From: Bacteroidetes bacterium UBA1947
GTDB taxonomy: Bacteria; Bacteroidota; Bacteroidia; Chitinophagales; Chitinophagaceae
DNA: 19,273 nucleotides
Reading direction: 5' to 3'
Assembly: GCA_002336915.1 (NCBI GenBank)
Contig: DDET01000044.1
Location: 1-19,273, forward strand
Shown: positions 7,315 to 13,438 of the stretch, one piece after another
Layout of the letters: each line of letters begins with the position of its first letter
How positions within the stretch are numbered: the first letter of the stretch is position 1
The notes under the pieces: model-generated
Told to the model about the DNA's origin: nothing
The model's database searches: none
What the model saw: the letters and a program-made list of their open reading frames with translations, nothing else
Translations under genes and position numbers: made by a program

Positions 7315-9003
7315 TTAGTCACCGCTCGTTTTCATGGCCTCCCATTTTGTACCAGCATAACTATCCCAGACCAACCATAGCAATACGCCAGACAAGCTCA
7401 TAAATACAAAGCGTAGCCAGGGCAATACAGTTGCTGCAAAGTAATGCCCGAAGCCCAGGCCGCCAATAATGGCCATGGTGAGGAATAATCTAATAGTGGT
7501 TTTGCCACCGGCATTTTTCATATGCTCGGGCGTAGAGAATGGGAACTGCCTATACCCCACCCTTAGGACTATCAACGAAAACAAGCTGACGTTCATCAGG
7601 GCCAGCAAAAGATCAGGTATAACACCGGCACCCCAGATATAGATCACGAAGGCCGAAATAGCCAGGTAGAAAGGCAAAAAATATTTTACCCAGACAGCTT
7701 TGAACGCACCTATCATAATGCTGCCCGGTTTATTGATGGGCGAGGCGTAGTACACCCATGCTGCTTTGTACTGTTCTGAAAGCGTTACAAATGTGATAGC
7801 CTGCGATAGTACAAAACCGCTCATATAGAGCAGTATGAACAATCGCGATTTTTTTTCCGGCAGCTGCTGAAAAGATTCTGCAAGTGATCCGTCCTTTTGT
7901 ATAAACATAAATACAAAATATATCGGCACATACGCAAATGTTGGGTATATCTTCATTTTAAATGACCTGCTGCGCGAAGTCTGCAACCAGGTTATCAGGA
8001 AGCCTGCTTTTACTGTATCGTTCCGGTTCAGCAGATCTGCGTACTTGCTGTATAAAGGTTTGCCTTTGGTTTTACGTGATACCTGGCTTCTATTTTCAGT
8101 TACGCCTGCGCTGTCAACAGCACTTATTCTTGCCGCAAAACTGGGTGCAAGCCATTTTACGGTAAGCCATAAGCAGACAAGAGGTAACACTATTGCCAGC
8201 ACGCTTAGCCATTTTACCGCGCCTGCCGTTCCCGGTATTATCCAGAACCAAAAAGACGCCAGCCAATATGATGGAAAGAACTTAGCAGCAGGATATAGAA
8301 ACACATTCATGTTTTCTATGTCGGCTGTGTTCAACATGCGTGGCAGTATGTAGTACATACCAAAAATGACGATCGAAAAAATTATCTGGAAGTAGTTGAT
8401 AACTTCTTTGAATTTTTCAGGTTTGACAAGTTTCAGTATCAGCAGGTAGCAGGCATTCACCAGGAAGAGCGCCATGAATACCATTAAGATCAAGGGCAAG
8501 GGAAACAGCAATGCCGATTGCCATCCATCCCTGATGCCTAAAGTTATCCATCCGGGCAGTGACATGGGTATCACTACCCTAAGCAAGTAAATGAAAGTGT
8601 GTAGCGTACGGGACAGGAAAATAGTCTTGTCGTTCACGGGCCTGGGGAGCAATACATATTTGTCTTTCGCATCAAAAAGCATATTGGAAAAATCGGTGAT
8701 GAGCGAAAAGGTAAGCAGGAACAGGAAGGCAGTGAAATACATGAACAGGGATGTTACTCTGTCTTTAAATGCCAGGAGTACAAATATATATATCAACCCG
8801 GTTATCAAGGAGAAAAACATGTTCAGCCATGTGGCATGCTTCATTTCTTTTTTATTCTGTCTTTGCCTCCCAAAGCTCAATGGCCTTCGGTCATCCATCT
8901 TCAGCTTAGTTGCCAGGATGATCTCCAGTTGTTCCACATCAGCACCCATAGAGCGGAAGATGCCCTTAAACAGCATCACAAACTTCAGTAGTATCTTGTT
9001 CAT
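7315..9003 (-). CDS. ABC exporter membrane subunit (about 12 transmembrane segments)
   Basis: A 562-residue polytopic membrane protein. Hydrophobic segments lie at about residues 62-79, 87-104, 137-155, 165-190, 203-222, 265-285, 352-368, 388-406, 438-457, 462-482, 505-523 and 528-547. A hydrophilic loop (about 286-350), probably cytoplasmic, separates two six-segment halves. The N-terminal 60 residues are cytoplasmic-looking and basic. Its start lies 9 bases after the stop of the ATPase gene, so the two are almost certainly cotranscribed and form one transporter. It resembles ABC-2-type permeases in layout; the substrate is not identifiable. The double-length form (12 rather than 6 segments) suggests that one copy could form the whole membrane channel. 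Confidence 0.8.
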   Translation of the reverse strand: MNKILLKFVMLFKGIFRSMGADVEQLEIILATKLKMDDRRPLSFGRQRQNKKEMKHATWLNMFFSLITGLIYIFVLLAFKDRVTSLFMYFTAFLFLLTFSLITDFSNMLFDAKDKYVLLPRPVNDKTIFLSRTLHTFIYLLRVVIPMSLPGWITLGIRDGWQSALLFPLPLILMVFMALFLVNACYLLILKLVKPEKFKEVINYFQIIFSIVIFGMYYILPRMLNTADIENMNVFLYPAAKFFPSYWLASFWFWIIPGTAGAVKWLSVLAIVLPLVCLWLTVKWLAPSFAARISAVDSAGVTENRSQVSRKTKGKPLYSKYADLLNRNDTVKAGFLITWLQTSRSRSFKMKIYPTFAYVPIYFVFMFIQKDGSLAESFQQLPEKKSRLFILLYMSGFVLSQAITFVTLSEQYKAAWVYYASPINKPGSIMIGAFKAVWVKYFLPFYLAISAFVIYIWGAGVIPDLLLALMNVSLFSLIVLRVGYRQFPFSTPEHMKNAGGKTTIRLFLTMAIIGGLGFGHYFAATVLPWLRFVFMSLSGVLLWLVWDSYAGTKWEAMKTSGD

Positions 9004-9012
9004 GCCTGTTGC

Positions 9013-9798
9013 TTATTGTTCATTATGTTTATCCTGGAATACAGAGGCGAAAGCTCCCGCCTGGCTACCTATATTTTCATTATTTGTAAGTCTTGAGAAT
9101 ATTTGCTCCAGCGTTTCACTATCATTTTTCTTAAGTTCGTTCACAGTACCGTCAGCAATGATGTTACCATTGTCAATAAGCACTATCCTGTCCGACACTT
9201 TTTCCACAACGTCCATCATATGCGAACAGTAAAAGATAGTCTTGCCTTCCTGCTTCAATACCTGCAGTAGTTCTTTTACCATTATCACGGCATTTGCATC
9301 CAGTCCCGACAAAGGTTCATCCAATATCACTATCGCCGGGTTGTGCATCAGTCCCGATGTGATCAGGACTTTCTGCCTCATACCTTTCGAGAAGCTATCC
9401 ATGCGTTGGTCCATGTTGCCCAACAGGCCAAAGGTTTCCAGCATACGTGTACCTCGGTCCTCTATGACGGCATCGGAAAGTTGATACAGTTTCCCTATAA
9501 AGTTCAGGTATTCTCGCGGAGTCAACAGGTCATACAGCTCTGCCAATTCCGGTATATACCCTATCATCTTCTTTACTTCCAGCACATGGTCGTGCAGGTT
9601 CATACCAGCAATGCTTACATCGCCTGTATAATCCTGTATAATGCCCGTGATGATCTTTACAGTAGTCGACTTACCTGCCCCATTAGGCCCTATATAGCCT
9701 ATGATACTGCCGGGGTATATATCCAGGTTAATATTATTGAGCACTGTCTTATCGCCATATCGCTTGCTGAGCTTGCTGATCCGGATGATTGGTTCCAT
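9013..9798 (-). CDS. ABC transporter ATP-binding protein
   Basis: A 261-residue ATPase of the DrrA/CcmA-like exporter group. It has Walker A GPNGAGKST (37-45), a Q-loop region YIPE (81-84, Glu where Gln is usual), an ABC signature in the form FSKGMRQ (136-142), Walker B VILDEP (157-162) and an H-loop SH (192-193). It would power the adjacent permease at the inner membrane. I chose the ATG at 9798 (MEPIIRISKL), where family homology begins. An in-frame ATG at 9825 would add nine residues encoded by the arm and T tract of the upstream terminator. Translation would start only 15 bases beyond that hairpin. Confidence 0.93.
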   Translation of the reverse strand: MEPIIRISKLSKRYGDKTVLNNINLDIYPGSIIGYIGPNGAGKSTTVKIITGIIQDYTGDVSIAGMNLHDHVLEVKKMIGYIPELAELYDLLTPREYLNFIGKLYQLSDAVIEDRGTRMLETFGLLGNMDQRMDSFSKGMRQKVLITSGLMHNPAIVILDEPLSGLDANAVIMVKELLQVLKQEGKTIFYCSHMMDVVEKVSDRIVLIDNGNIIADGTVNELKKNDSETLEQIFSRLTNNENIGSQAGAFASVFQDKHNEQ

Positions 9799-9800
9799 AT

Positions 9801-9842
9801 TGTAAAAGTAAAATTCCCCCGTCACTAAACGTACGGGGGAAT
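9801..9842 (-). terminator. Rho-independent terminator after the NADP-oxidoreductase gene
   Basis: A perfect 10-bp stem, ATTCCCCCGT (9842-9833 on the minus strand) with ACGGGGGAAT (9822-9813), has a 10-base loop and is followed on the minus strand by TTTACTTTTA. It lies 20 bases after the oxidoreductase stop and directly before the ABC ATPase start codon. Confidence 0.88.
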
Positions 9843-9861
9843 ATAAAATATTTGTTTGCAG

Positions 9862-10509
9862 TTATTCCATTATAAGCTTGAAGGCATGCGTCCAGCTGTT
9901 ATTCATAAAGCCGGGTATACACCACAACATGCATAAAGGTTCTATCGCCCTCGCACTCGACACTTTTCCCATGTCGGCTACATCCCAGCCAAATTGCTCC
10001 AATATACCGGTTGTTTCTTTTTTTGCAGCATCGTTATTGCCGCATATGAACATGGTAGGCTGGCCTTGCTTGTATTCCGGGTTCACCATTACTGCATTGC
10101 CCACACTGTTAAATGCCTTCACAAAATGCACAGCGGGGAAACGCTCCTGCAGTATCTCCATTAATGATTCGTCGAGTGAGGTGAAATATTTCAACACCCC
10201 ATCCTGCGGCGGTGCATCCGCAATAGGATTTGTGGTATCTATGACGGTTTTCCCATCCAGGTTCTGCGGACCCGCAAGATCTATTACGTCCGCGGCGATA
10301 CTTCCTTTCACAGCCAGCACTAATATATCGCCATATTTTGCGGCTGCTTCAAAGCTACCAACACTTGCACTTTCCCCTGCATGCGCCTTCCATTCCGACA
10401 GTTTGTCGGCATTGCGTGTACCCAGCATAACAGAGTAGCCATGTTTTATGAAGCCATTGCCCAATGCTTTCGCAACAGCACCGCTTCCCAGTATCCCTAT
10501 CTTTTTCAT
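9862..10509 (-). CDS. NADP-binding oxidoreductase of the F420-dependent NADP reductase type
   Basis: A 215-residue Rossmann protein. The dinucleotide motif GILGSGAVAKALG occupies residues 5-17, followed by GTRN (30-33), whose Thr and Arg suit binding of the NADP 2'-phosphate. Further family motifs are ILVLAVKG (62-69), VIDTTNP (89-95) and FVKAFNSVG (129-137), the usual order in F420-dependent NADP oxidoreductase-like and NADPH reductase proteins. Bacteroidota generally lack coenzyme F420, so the real partner may be another hydride acceptor; the substrate is unknown. I chose the start at 10509 (MKKIGILG) because the glycine motif normally begins within the first ten residues; an in-frame ATG at 10533 would add eight residues. 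The gene is followed by a strong terminator and appears to be transcribed alone. Confidence 0.82.
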   Translation of the reverse strand: MKKIGILGSGAVAKALGNGFIKHGYSVMLGTRNADKLSEWKAHAGESASVGSFEAAAKYGDILVLAVKGSIAADVIDLAGPQNLDGKTVIDTTNPIADAPPQDGVLKYFTSLDESLMEILQERFPAVHFVKAFNSVGNAVMVNPEYKQGQPTMFICGNNDAAKKETTGILEQFGWDVADMGKVSSARAIEPLCMLWCIPGFMNNSWTHAFKLIME

Positions 10510-10613
10510 GTGCATATAGTTTTGTCGCATCAAAATAAAGGCAAAACCCCATGTAAAAAAGAAAAAGTACCTTAATTTTTCTTATAGCTGCATAGCAATA
10601 AAAAATCAGGTAA

Positions 10614-11792
10614 CTATACCCCCAGCTTATTGCGTAAACCCGAGGGCATACCGTGTTTATTCAGTAAGATCGCGGTAGTTTTATAACGCACATAATTCTT
10701 GCTTACGTAGATATAGCCTTTATAGTCGTTTTTCACGCCCCATGAGTTCTTAACTATATAATATTCATTGCCTTTTTGGTCTTTTGCAAGGCCTACTATA
10801 TGCATACCATGGTCATCGGTGGTCTCGTAATTATCAAACGCTTCCTGGCGGCTTTCAGGGGTTATGACACGTTCTTCCTTCGGCCCGTCGAAAAGTGCTT
10901 TTTGTTCATCTTCGTCCATATCGTCCCAATCCTTTTCTGGCACAAAAGCCACACCATTCTTCCAGCTAAAGTATTTCTCGCTTACATCTGCTGCCCATGC
11001 TACTGTATATCCATTGCGTAATGCATGATCAATAGTGCCGGTAAGGTCGCCGAACTTCACATTGTATATCTTATCAAAGCTCCAGTTATCGGGCACCATG
11101 AACATTGTCTTTTGGTAATAAGGTTTGTCCGTAAAAGAGGATATCTCCACATAATCTGCCGGGTTAAGGCCAACAACCTCTTTTGCAAAGCTCTTAGCCG
11201 TGTAGCGCTTGCCGTTATAGCTAAACGATTCAGGCACAGGGCCCAGATAGGCATCCAGCACCGCATCAAATGCCTTTTTCCAGCTGGTGGTGAGCTTGCC
11301 GTTCTTATTACTCACTATTGCATCCAGCATGCCCTTCAGCACAGCCTGCAGCTCACCAAATTTATTTTTCTTGGTACCGTAATGCAAGCCGCTATAAGCT
11401 TCCTGTGGCATAACTCCATATTTAGCATACATGTTTATCACATCATGGCACTCGCCCCCGTCACCCCATGATAAGGCACCGTGCATTTTTACGTAATTGT
11501 CAGCTTTGTCTTCGTAGACCATGCGCGCTGTGAATATCTCCGCGAGGTCTACTTTCGGCCTGCCTTTGCGTATCATTTCACTTTCCAGGAATGAATTCGT
11601 CGAATAGCTCCAGCAGGTGCCTGAGCTTGCCTGGTTCTTTACACTGGTATTTTCTATATTAATGATATCGGTAAAAATGAACTTCTTTTTTGCATCATCG
11701 CTCTTATTTGTCTCCAGTTTTTTGACGAGGTCGTCCTGCGCTGATGCAAATAATGGTAATGCAACAGCCAAAAGCATTATTAACTTTTTCAT
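10614..11792 (-). CDS. Exported C1B cysteine peptidase, bleomycin hydrolase / aminopeptidase C type
   Basis: A 392-residue papain-fold peptidase. The catalytic set is visible: Gln54 and Cys60 in VKNQASSGTCWSYS, His331 in DDHGMHIVGLA, and Asn349 in YYIVKNSWG. The overall pattern (LAEIFTARMVYEDKADNY, DGGECHDVINMYAKYGVMP, YNVKFGDLTGTIDHAL) is that of bleomycin hydrolase / PepC, which forms self-compartmentalised hexamers with aminopeptidase activity. Unlike the classical cytosolic enzymes, it has a clear signal peptide (MKKLIMLLAVALPLFASAQ, 1-19), so it should act in the periplasm or outside the cell. At about 373 mature residues it is shorter than the roughly 450 of cytosolic members. It has no T9SS sorting domain. 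It appears monocistronic. Confidence 0.9.
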   Translation of the reverse strand: MKKLIMLLAVALPLFASAQDDLVKKLETNKSDDAKKKFIFTDIINIENTSVKNQASSGTCWSYSTNSFLESEMIRKGRPKVDLAEIFTARMVYEDKADNYVKMHGALSWGDGGECHDVINMYAKYGVMPQEAYSGLHYGTKKNKFGELQAVLKGMLDAIVSNKNGKLTTSWKKAFDAVLDAYLGPVPESFSYNGKRYTAKSFAKEVVGLNPADYVEISSFTDKPYYQKTMFMVPDNWSFDKIYNVKFGDLTGTIDHALRNGYTVAWAADVSEKYFSWKNGVAFVPEKDWDDMDEDEQKALFDGPKEERVITPESRQEAFDNYETTDDHGMHIVGLAKDQKGNEYYIVKNSWGVKNDYKGYIYVSKNYVRYKTTAILLNKHGMPSGLRNKLGV

Positions 11793-11822
11793 TTTTTGTA
11801 TTTACTTATTTAAGATTGGAAG

Positions 11823-11880
11823 CGCTAAAAGTAACAAATAATTCATTTACCTCCCGACAAATGCCGGGGGATTTTTAGCG
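11823..11880. repeat. Nested inverted repeat between two minus-strand genes
   Basis: The outer arms CGCTAAAA (11823-11830) and TTTTAGCG (11873-11880) are perfect 8-bp complements. Inside lie CTCCCG (11851-11856) and CGGGGG (11865-11870), which pair on the plus strand with one U-G wobble and are followed by ATTTTTAG. On the minus strand, the direction of both neighbours, the inner stem has a mismatch and no immediate T tract. It is a possible terminator for the small acidic gene or a regulatory site before the C1 peptidase. Confidence 0.45.
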
Positions 11881-11909
11881 GTAAAGTGTAGCCATTATCC
11901 TCTGCCTGT

Positions 11910-12233
11910 CTAATGAAGGTCGACCTGGTAAAGCAGGGTTCGCTCGCCGTCCTTTACACCGTAAAGCTTTGCATCGCTAACTACGAATGAAGTAAACATA
12001 CCCATCAGTATTTCGGATAACCTCAGATCGAGCTCCTCATGGTACAGCTCATCTTTGTCGTCCTGCGTAGCAAGACTGTTATAGTAGTCCTGGTAAGCGG
12101 TATTTTGCTCCAGGTCCTTATCTATACCAGCCAGTAAGGCAGCTAACATAGGCGAGGCCTCGCCCAGCCCGAAGTCAAACAGCATTTCCAGCAGGGTATC
12201 TTCGTCCTTAAAGGCTTGATTTTTTATGAACAT
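11910..12233 (-). CDS. Small acidic protein of unknown function
   Basis: A 107-residue protein that I do not recognise. It is acidic, rich in Asp, Glu and Leu, and predicted mostly helical: DEDTLLEMLFDFGLGEASPMLAALLAGIDKDL in the first part and ELYHEELDLRLSEILMGMF in the second, then a short strand-like end (AKLYGVKDGERTLLYQVDLH). It has no signal peptide, membrane segment or cysteine, so it is probably a soluble cytoplasmic protein. Support for it being real is a credible start after an AT-rich leader, its position facing a divergent intergenic region, and the absence of a better frame here. It is transcribed divergently from the 89-residue gene and in the same direction as the C1 peptidase. 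Confidence 0.65.
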   Translation of the reverse strand: MFIKNQAFKDEDTLLEMLFDFGLGEASPMLAALLAGIDKDLEQNTAYQDYYNSLATQDDKDELYHEELDLRLSEILMGMFTSFVVSDAKLYGVKDGERTLLYQVDLH

Positions 12234-12260
12234 AGTACAAAACTAAGCGGAATAGCATTT

Positions 12261-12280
12261 AAAAGGCTACCCGGCCTTTT
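12261..12280. repeat. Terminator-like hairpin with no associated upstream gene
   Basis: AAAAGGC (12261-12267) and GCCTTTT (12274-12280) form a perfect 7-bp stem with loop TACCCG, and both strands end in four T residues. It lies 27 bases upstream of the small acidic gene's start. Neither strand has a gene that it would obviously terminate, so it may be a leader hairpin or the end of a short non-coding transcript. Confidence 0.5.
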
Positions 12281-12424
12281 GCGGATATAATTTTATGAAA
12301 TCTAACGTACTCTAAACCAACACTTTTTGGGTCCGGAAGTCTTAAAAATGATTAAACGCACCTTATTTTATTATGAAATCATGAAAGTTTGTTTTAAATT
12401 AACATTCCGATACCATGAAACAGT

Positions 12425-12442
12425 ACAGTATTAAACTACTGT
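12425..12442. promoter_or_regulatory. Small perfect inverted repeat, possible operator
   Basis: ACAGTA (12425-12430) and TACTGT (12437-12442) are separated by TTAAAC, about 84 bases before the 89-residue gene's start. The half-site is partly repeated just upstream (CAGTACAGTA). The size and symmetry suit a dimeric regulator, but in AT-rich DNA a chance match is plausible. Confidence 0.25.
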
Positions 12443-12525
12443 GAATAAAACTTACATACATTAAGTACCCCTTTTTGTACCGTGAATGAATATGTTTTTT
12501 TAATGTACCAAAAAACAAAAACTGC

Positions 12526-12795
12526 ATGGAAAATCTGTACCAAAAACTAGATGAGATCGTTAAGTTCTTTACAACTGATACACTTGCCGGTTTGCCTCAA
12601 AAAGTGGGCAAATTCACTTGCATTCCTTTAATGGCTCCAAATATGGAACATGCAGGATACCTGGTGACAAAAGGGACAGAAATGCACTTTTTCCCTGCGG
12701 CTTCCATCAGTAAGATTATCAGTGCGGCAAATGCCGGAACAGAAAGCCTCCTTGAGGAGCGCTGGTATGAAAAGCAAGCGCTTTGCCTTAACTGA
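12526..12795 (+). CDS. Small protein of unknown function (89 residues)
   Basis: I do not recognise this protein. It begins with an amphipathic, probably helical stretch (MENLYQKLDEIVKFF), has a more hydrophobic middle (GKFTCIPLMAPNMEHAGYLV) and a helix-forming end (ISKIISAANAGTESLLEERWYEKQ). There is no signal peptide or clear membrane segment; two cysteines are spaced too far apart to suggest a metal site. It starts at an ATG after an A-rich leader (AAAAAACAAAAACTGC), the usual Bacteroidota arrangement, and is followed by a good terminator. Both points support a real, independently transcribed gene. Confidence 0.65.
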   Translation: MENLYQKLDEIVKFFTTDTLAGLPQKVGKFTCIPLMAPNMEHAGYLVTKGTEMHFFPAASISKIISAANAGTESLLEERWYEKQALCLN

Positions 12796-12818
12796 TCCTT
12801 GATCGTACTACATTCTTC

Positions 12819-12847
12819 AAATATCCCTGCTTCGGGGATATTTTCAT
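12819..12847 (+). terminator. Rho-independent terminator after the 89-residue gene
   Basis: A perfect 9-bp stem, AAATATCCC (12819-12827) with GGGATATTT (12835-12843), has a 7-base loop (TGCTTCG) and ends in TTTTC. It starts 24 bases after the stop codon and ends about 36 bases before the acetyltransferase start. Confidence 0.85.
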
Positions 12848-12883
12848 TATGGCTGGCATCCGGGAAATTATTACTTTTAAATT

Positions 12884-13387
12884 ATGCCCTCAACTATACA
12901 GATCAGGACAGCGCAAGAAAAAGATCTTCCTGCCATTGTGGCTATACATAACCAGGCCATACTGCGCCCGTATACTAATGCATACACAGAGCTCTTTAAG
13001 CCGGAAGACCGGCTGGCCTGGTTTGAACAACACAGCGGCAATTGTCCCATATTTGTGGCGATCGAAGAGGATGAAGTAACAGGATGGTTGTCTGTAGGCC
13101 CTTATCGCTCAGGCAGGGCTGCCTTAAGTCACACAAAAGAAGTAAGTTATTATGTTCACGAGGCGCATCAAAAAAAAGGCATCGCTACCCTATTATTGCA
13201 TCATGCCATGAACAGCATTAACGAGCTGGATACAAAAGTATACATTGCCGTAGTACTTGATAAGAACATACCAAGCATTAAACTTTTAGAAAAGAACCGC
13301 TTTAAGTTATGGGGGCACCTGCCCGGTGTCGCCTACTTCAATGATGTGCCCTGCGGGCATTACTATTTTGGTTGGCAGCCGGAATAA
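12884..13387 (+). CDS. GNAT-family N-acetyltransferase, phosphinothricin-acetyltransferase-like
   Basis: A 167-residue GNAT enzyme. N-terminal IQIRTAQEKDLPAIVAIHNQAI is typical of the PAT/Bar-like subgroup, as are GWLSVGPYRSGRAALSHTKEVSYYVHEAHQKKGIA (67-101) and the later NIPSIKLLEKNRFKLWGHLPGV. The acetyl-CoA pyrophosphate loop is HQKKGIA (95-101). Such enzymes transfer acetyl groups from acetyl-CoA to amino groups of small molecules; in most bacteria the natural substrate is unknown (amino-acid analogues such as methionine sulfoximine in some), so resistance should not be inferred. The start at 12884 gives the expected family length. It sits after a terminator and converges on the first T9SS type B gene through a shared terminator. 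Confidence 0.88.
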   Translation: MPSTIQIRTAQEKDLPAIVAIHNQAILRPYTNAYTELFKPEDRLAWFEQHSGNCPIFVAIEEDEVTGWLSVGPYRSGRAALSHTKEVSYYVHEAHQKKGIATLLLHHAMNSINELDTKVYIAVVLDKNIPSIKLLEKNRFKLWGHLPGVAYFNDVPCGHYYFGWQPE

Positions 13388-13425
13388 AAAAACTCACAGG
13401 ATGGGTTGTCCTGCGAGTTTTTCTA
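13386..13425. terminator. Bidirectional terminator between convergent genes
   Basis: AAAACTC-A-CAGGA (13389-13401) and TCCTG-C-GAGTTTT (13409-13421) form a 13-position stem with loop TGGGTTG. On the plus strand there is one A-C mismatch; on the minus strand that position is a G-U wobble, so the minus-strand stem is fully paired. T tracts follow in both directions, serving the acetyltransferase (+) and the type B surface protein (-). Confidence 0.88.
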
Positions 13426-13438
13426 GTAAAATGAGATA

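Larger units (their letters stand above)
12234..12525. other. Divergent intergenic region (292 bp), AT-rich
   Basis: This gap between two divergent small genes should hold both promoters, but I could not place a convincing TTTG / TAnnTTTG pair on either strand. It contains a terminator-like hairpin (12261-12280), a small palindrome (12425-12442), two copies of TTATGAAATC (12293-12302 and 12371-12380), and near-inverted TTTTTGTAC / GTACCAAAAA segments close to the plus-strand gene start. No convincing ORF lies within it. Confidence 0.55.

Noticed and set aside
8591..9232. Open frame of 213 codons on the plus strand
   Set aside because: It is antisense to the permease N-terminus and the ATPase C-terminus; the apparent hydrophobicity and serine richness reflect the complement of membrane-protein codons.
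9878..10438. Open frame of 186 codons on the plus strand
   Set aside because: It is antisense to nearly all of the NADP-binding oxidoreductase, which has a complete motif set; no independent support.
11025..11471. Open frame of 148 codons on the plus strand
   Set aside because: It is antisense to the C1 peptidase gene and has no domain signature.
12293..12380. Direct repeat TTATGAAATC (two copies, 78 bp apart) as an attachment site or CRISPR remnant
   Set aside because: Only ten AT-rich bases, two copies, no integrase or cas gene nearby.
12415..12444. Nine-codon ORF (MKQYSIKLL) as a leader peptide
   Set aside because: Such short ORFs arise by chance in AT-rich DNA; there is no run of regulatory codons and no attenuator hairpin next to it.
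12849..13079. Open frame of 76 codons overlapping the acetyltransferase
   Set aside because: Same strand but another frame; the GNAT frame has the acetyl-CoA motif and family length.
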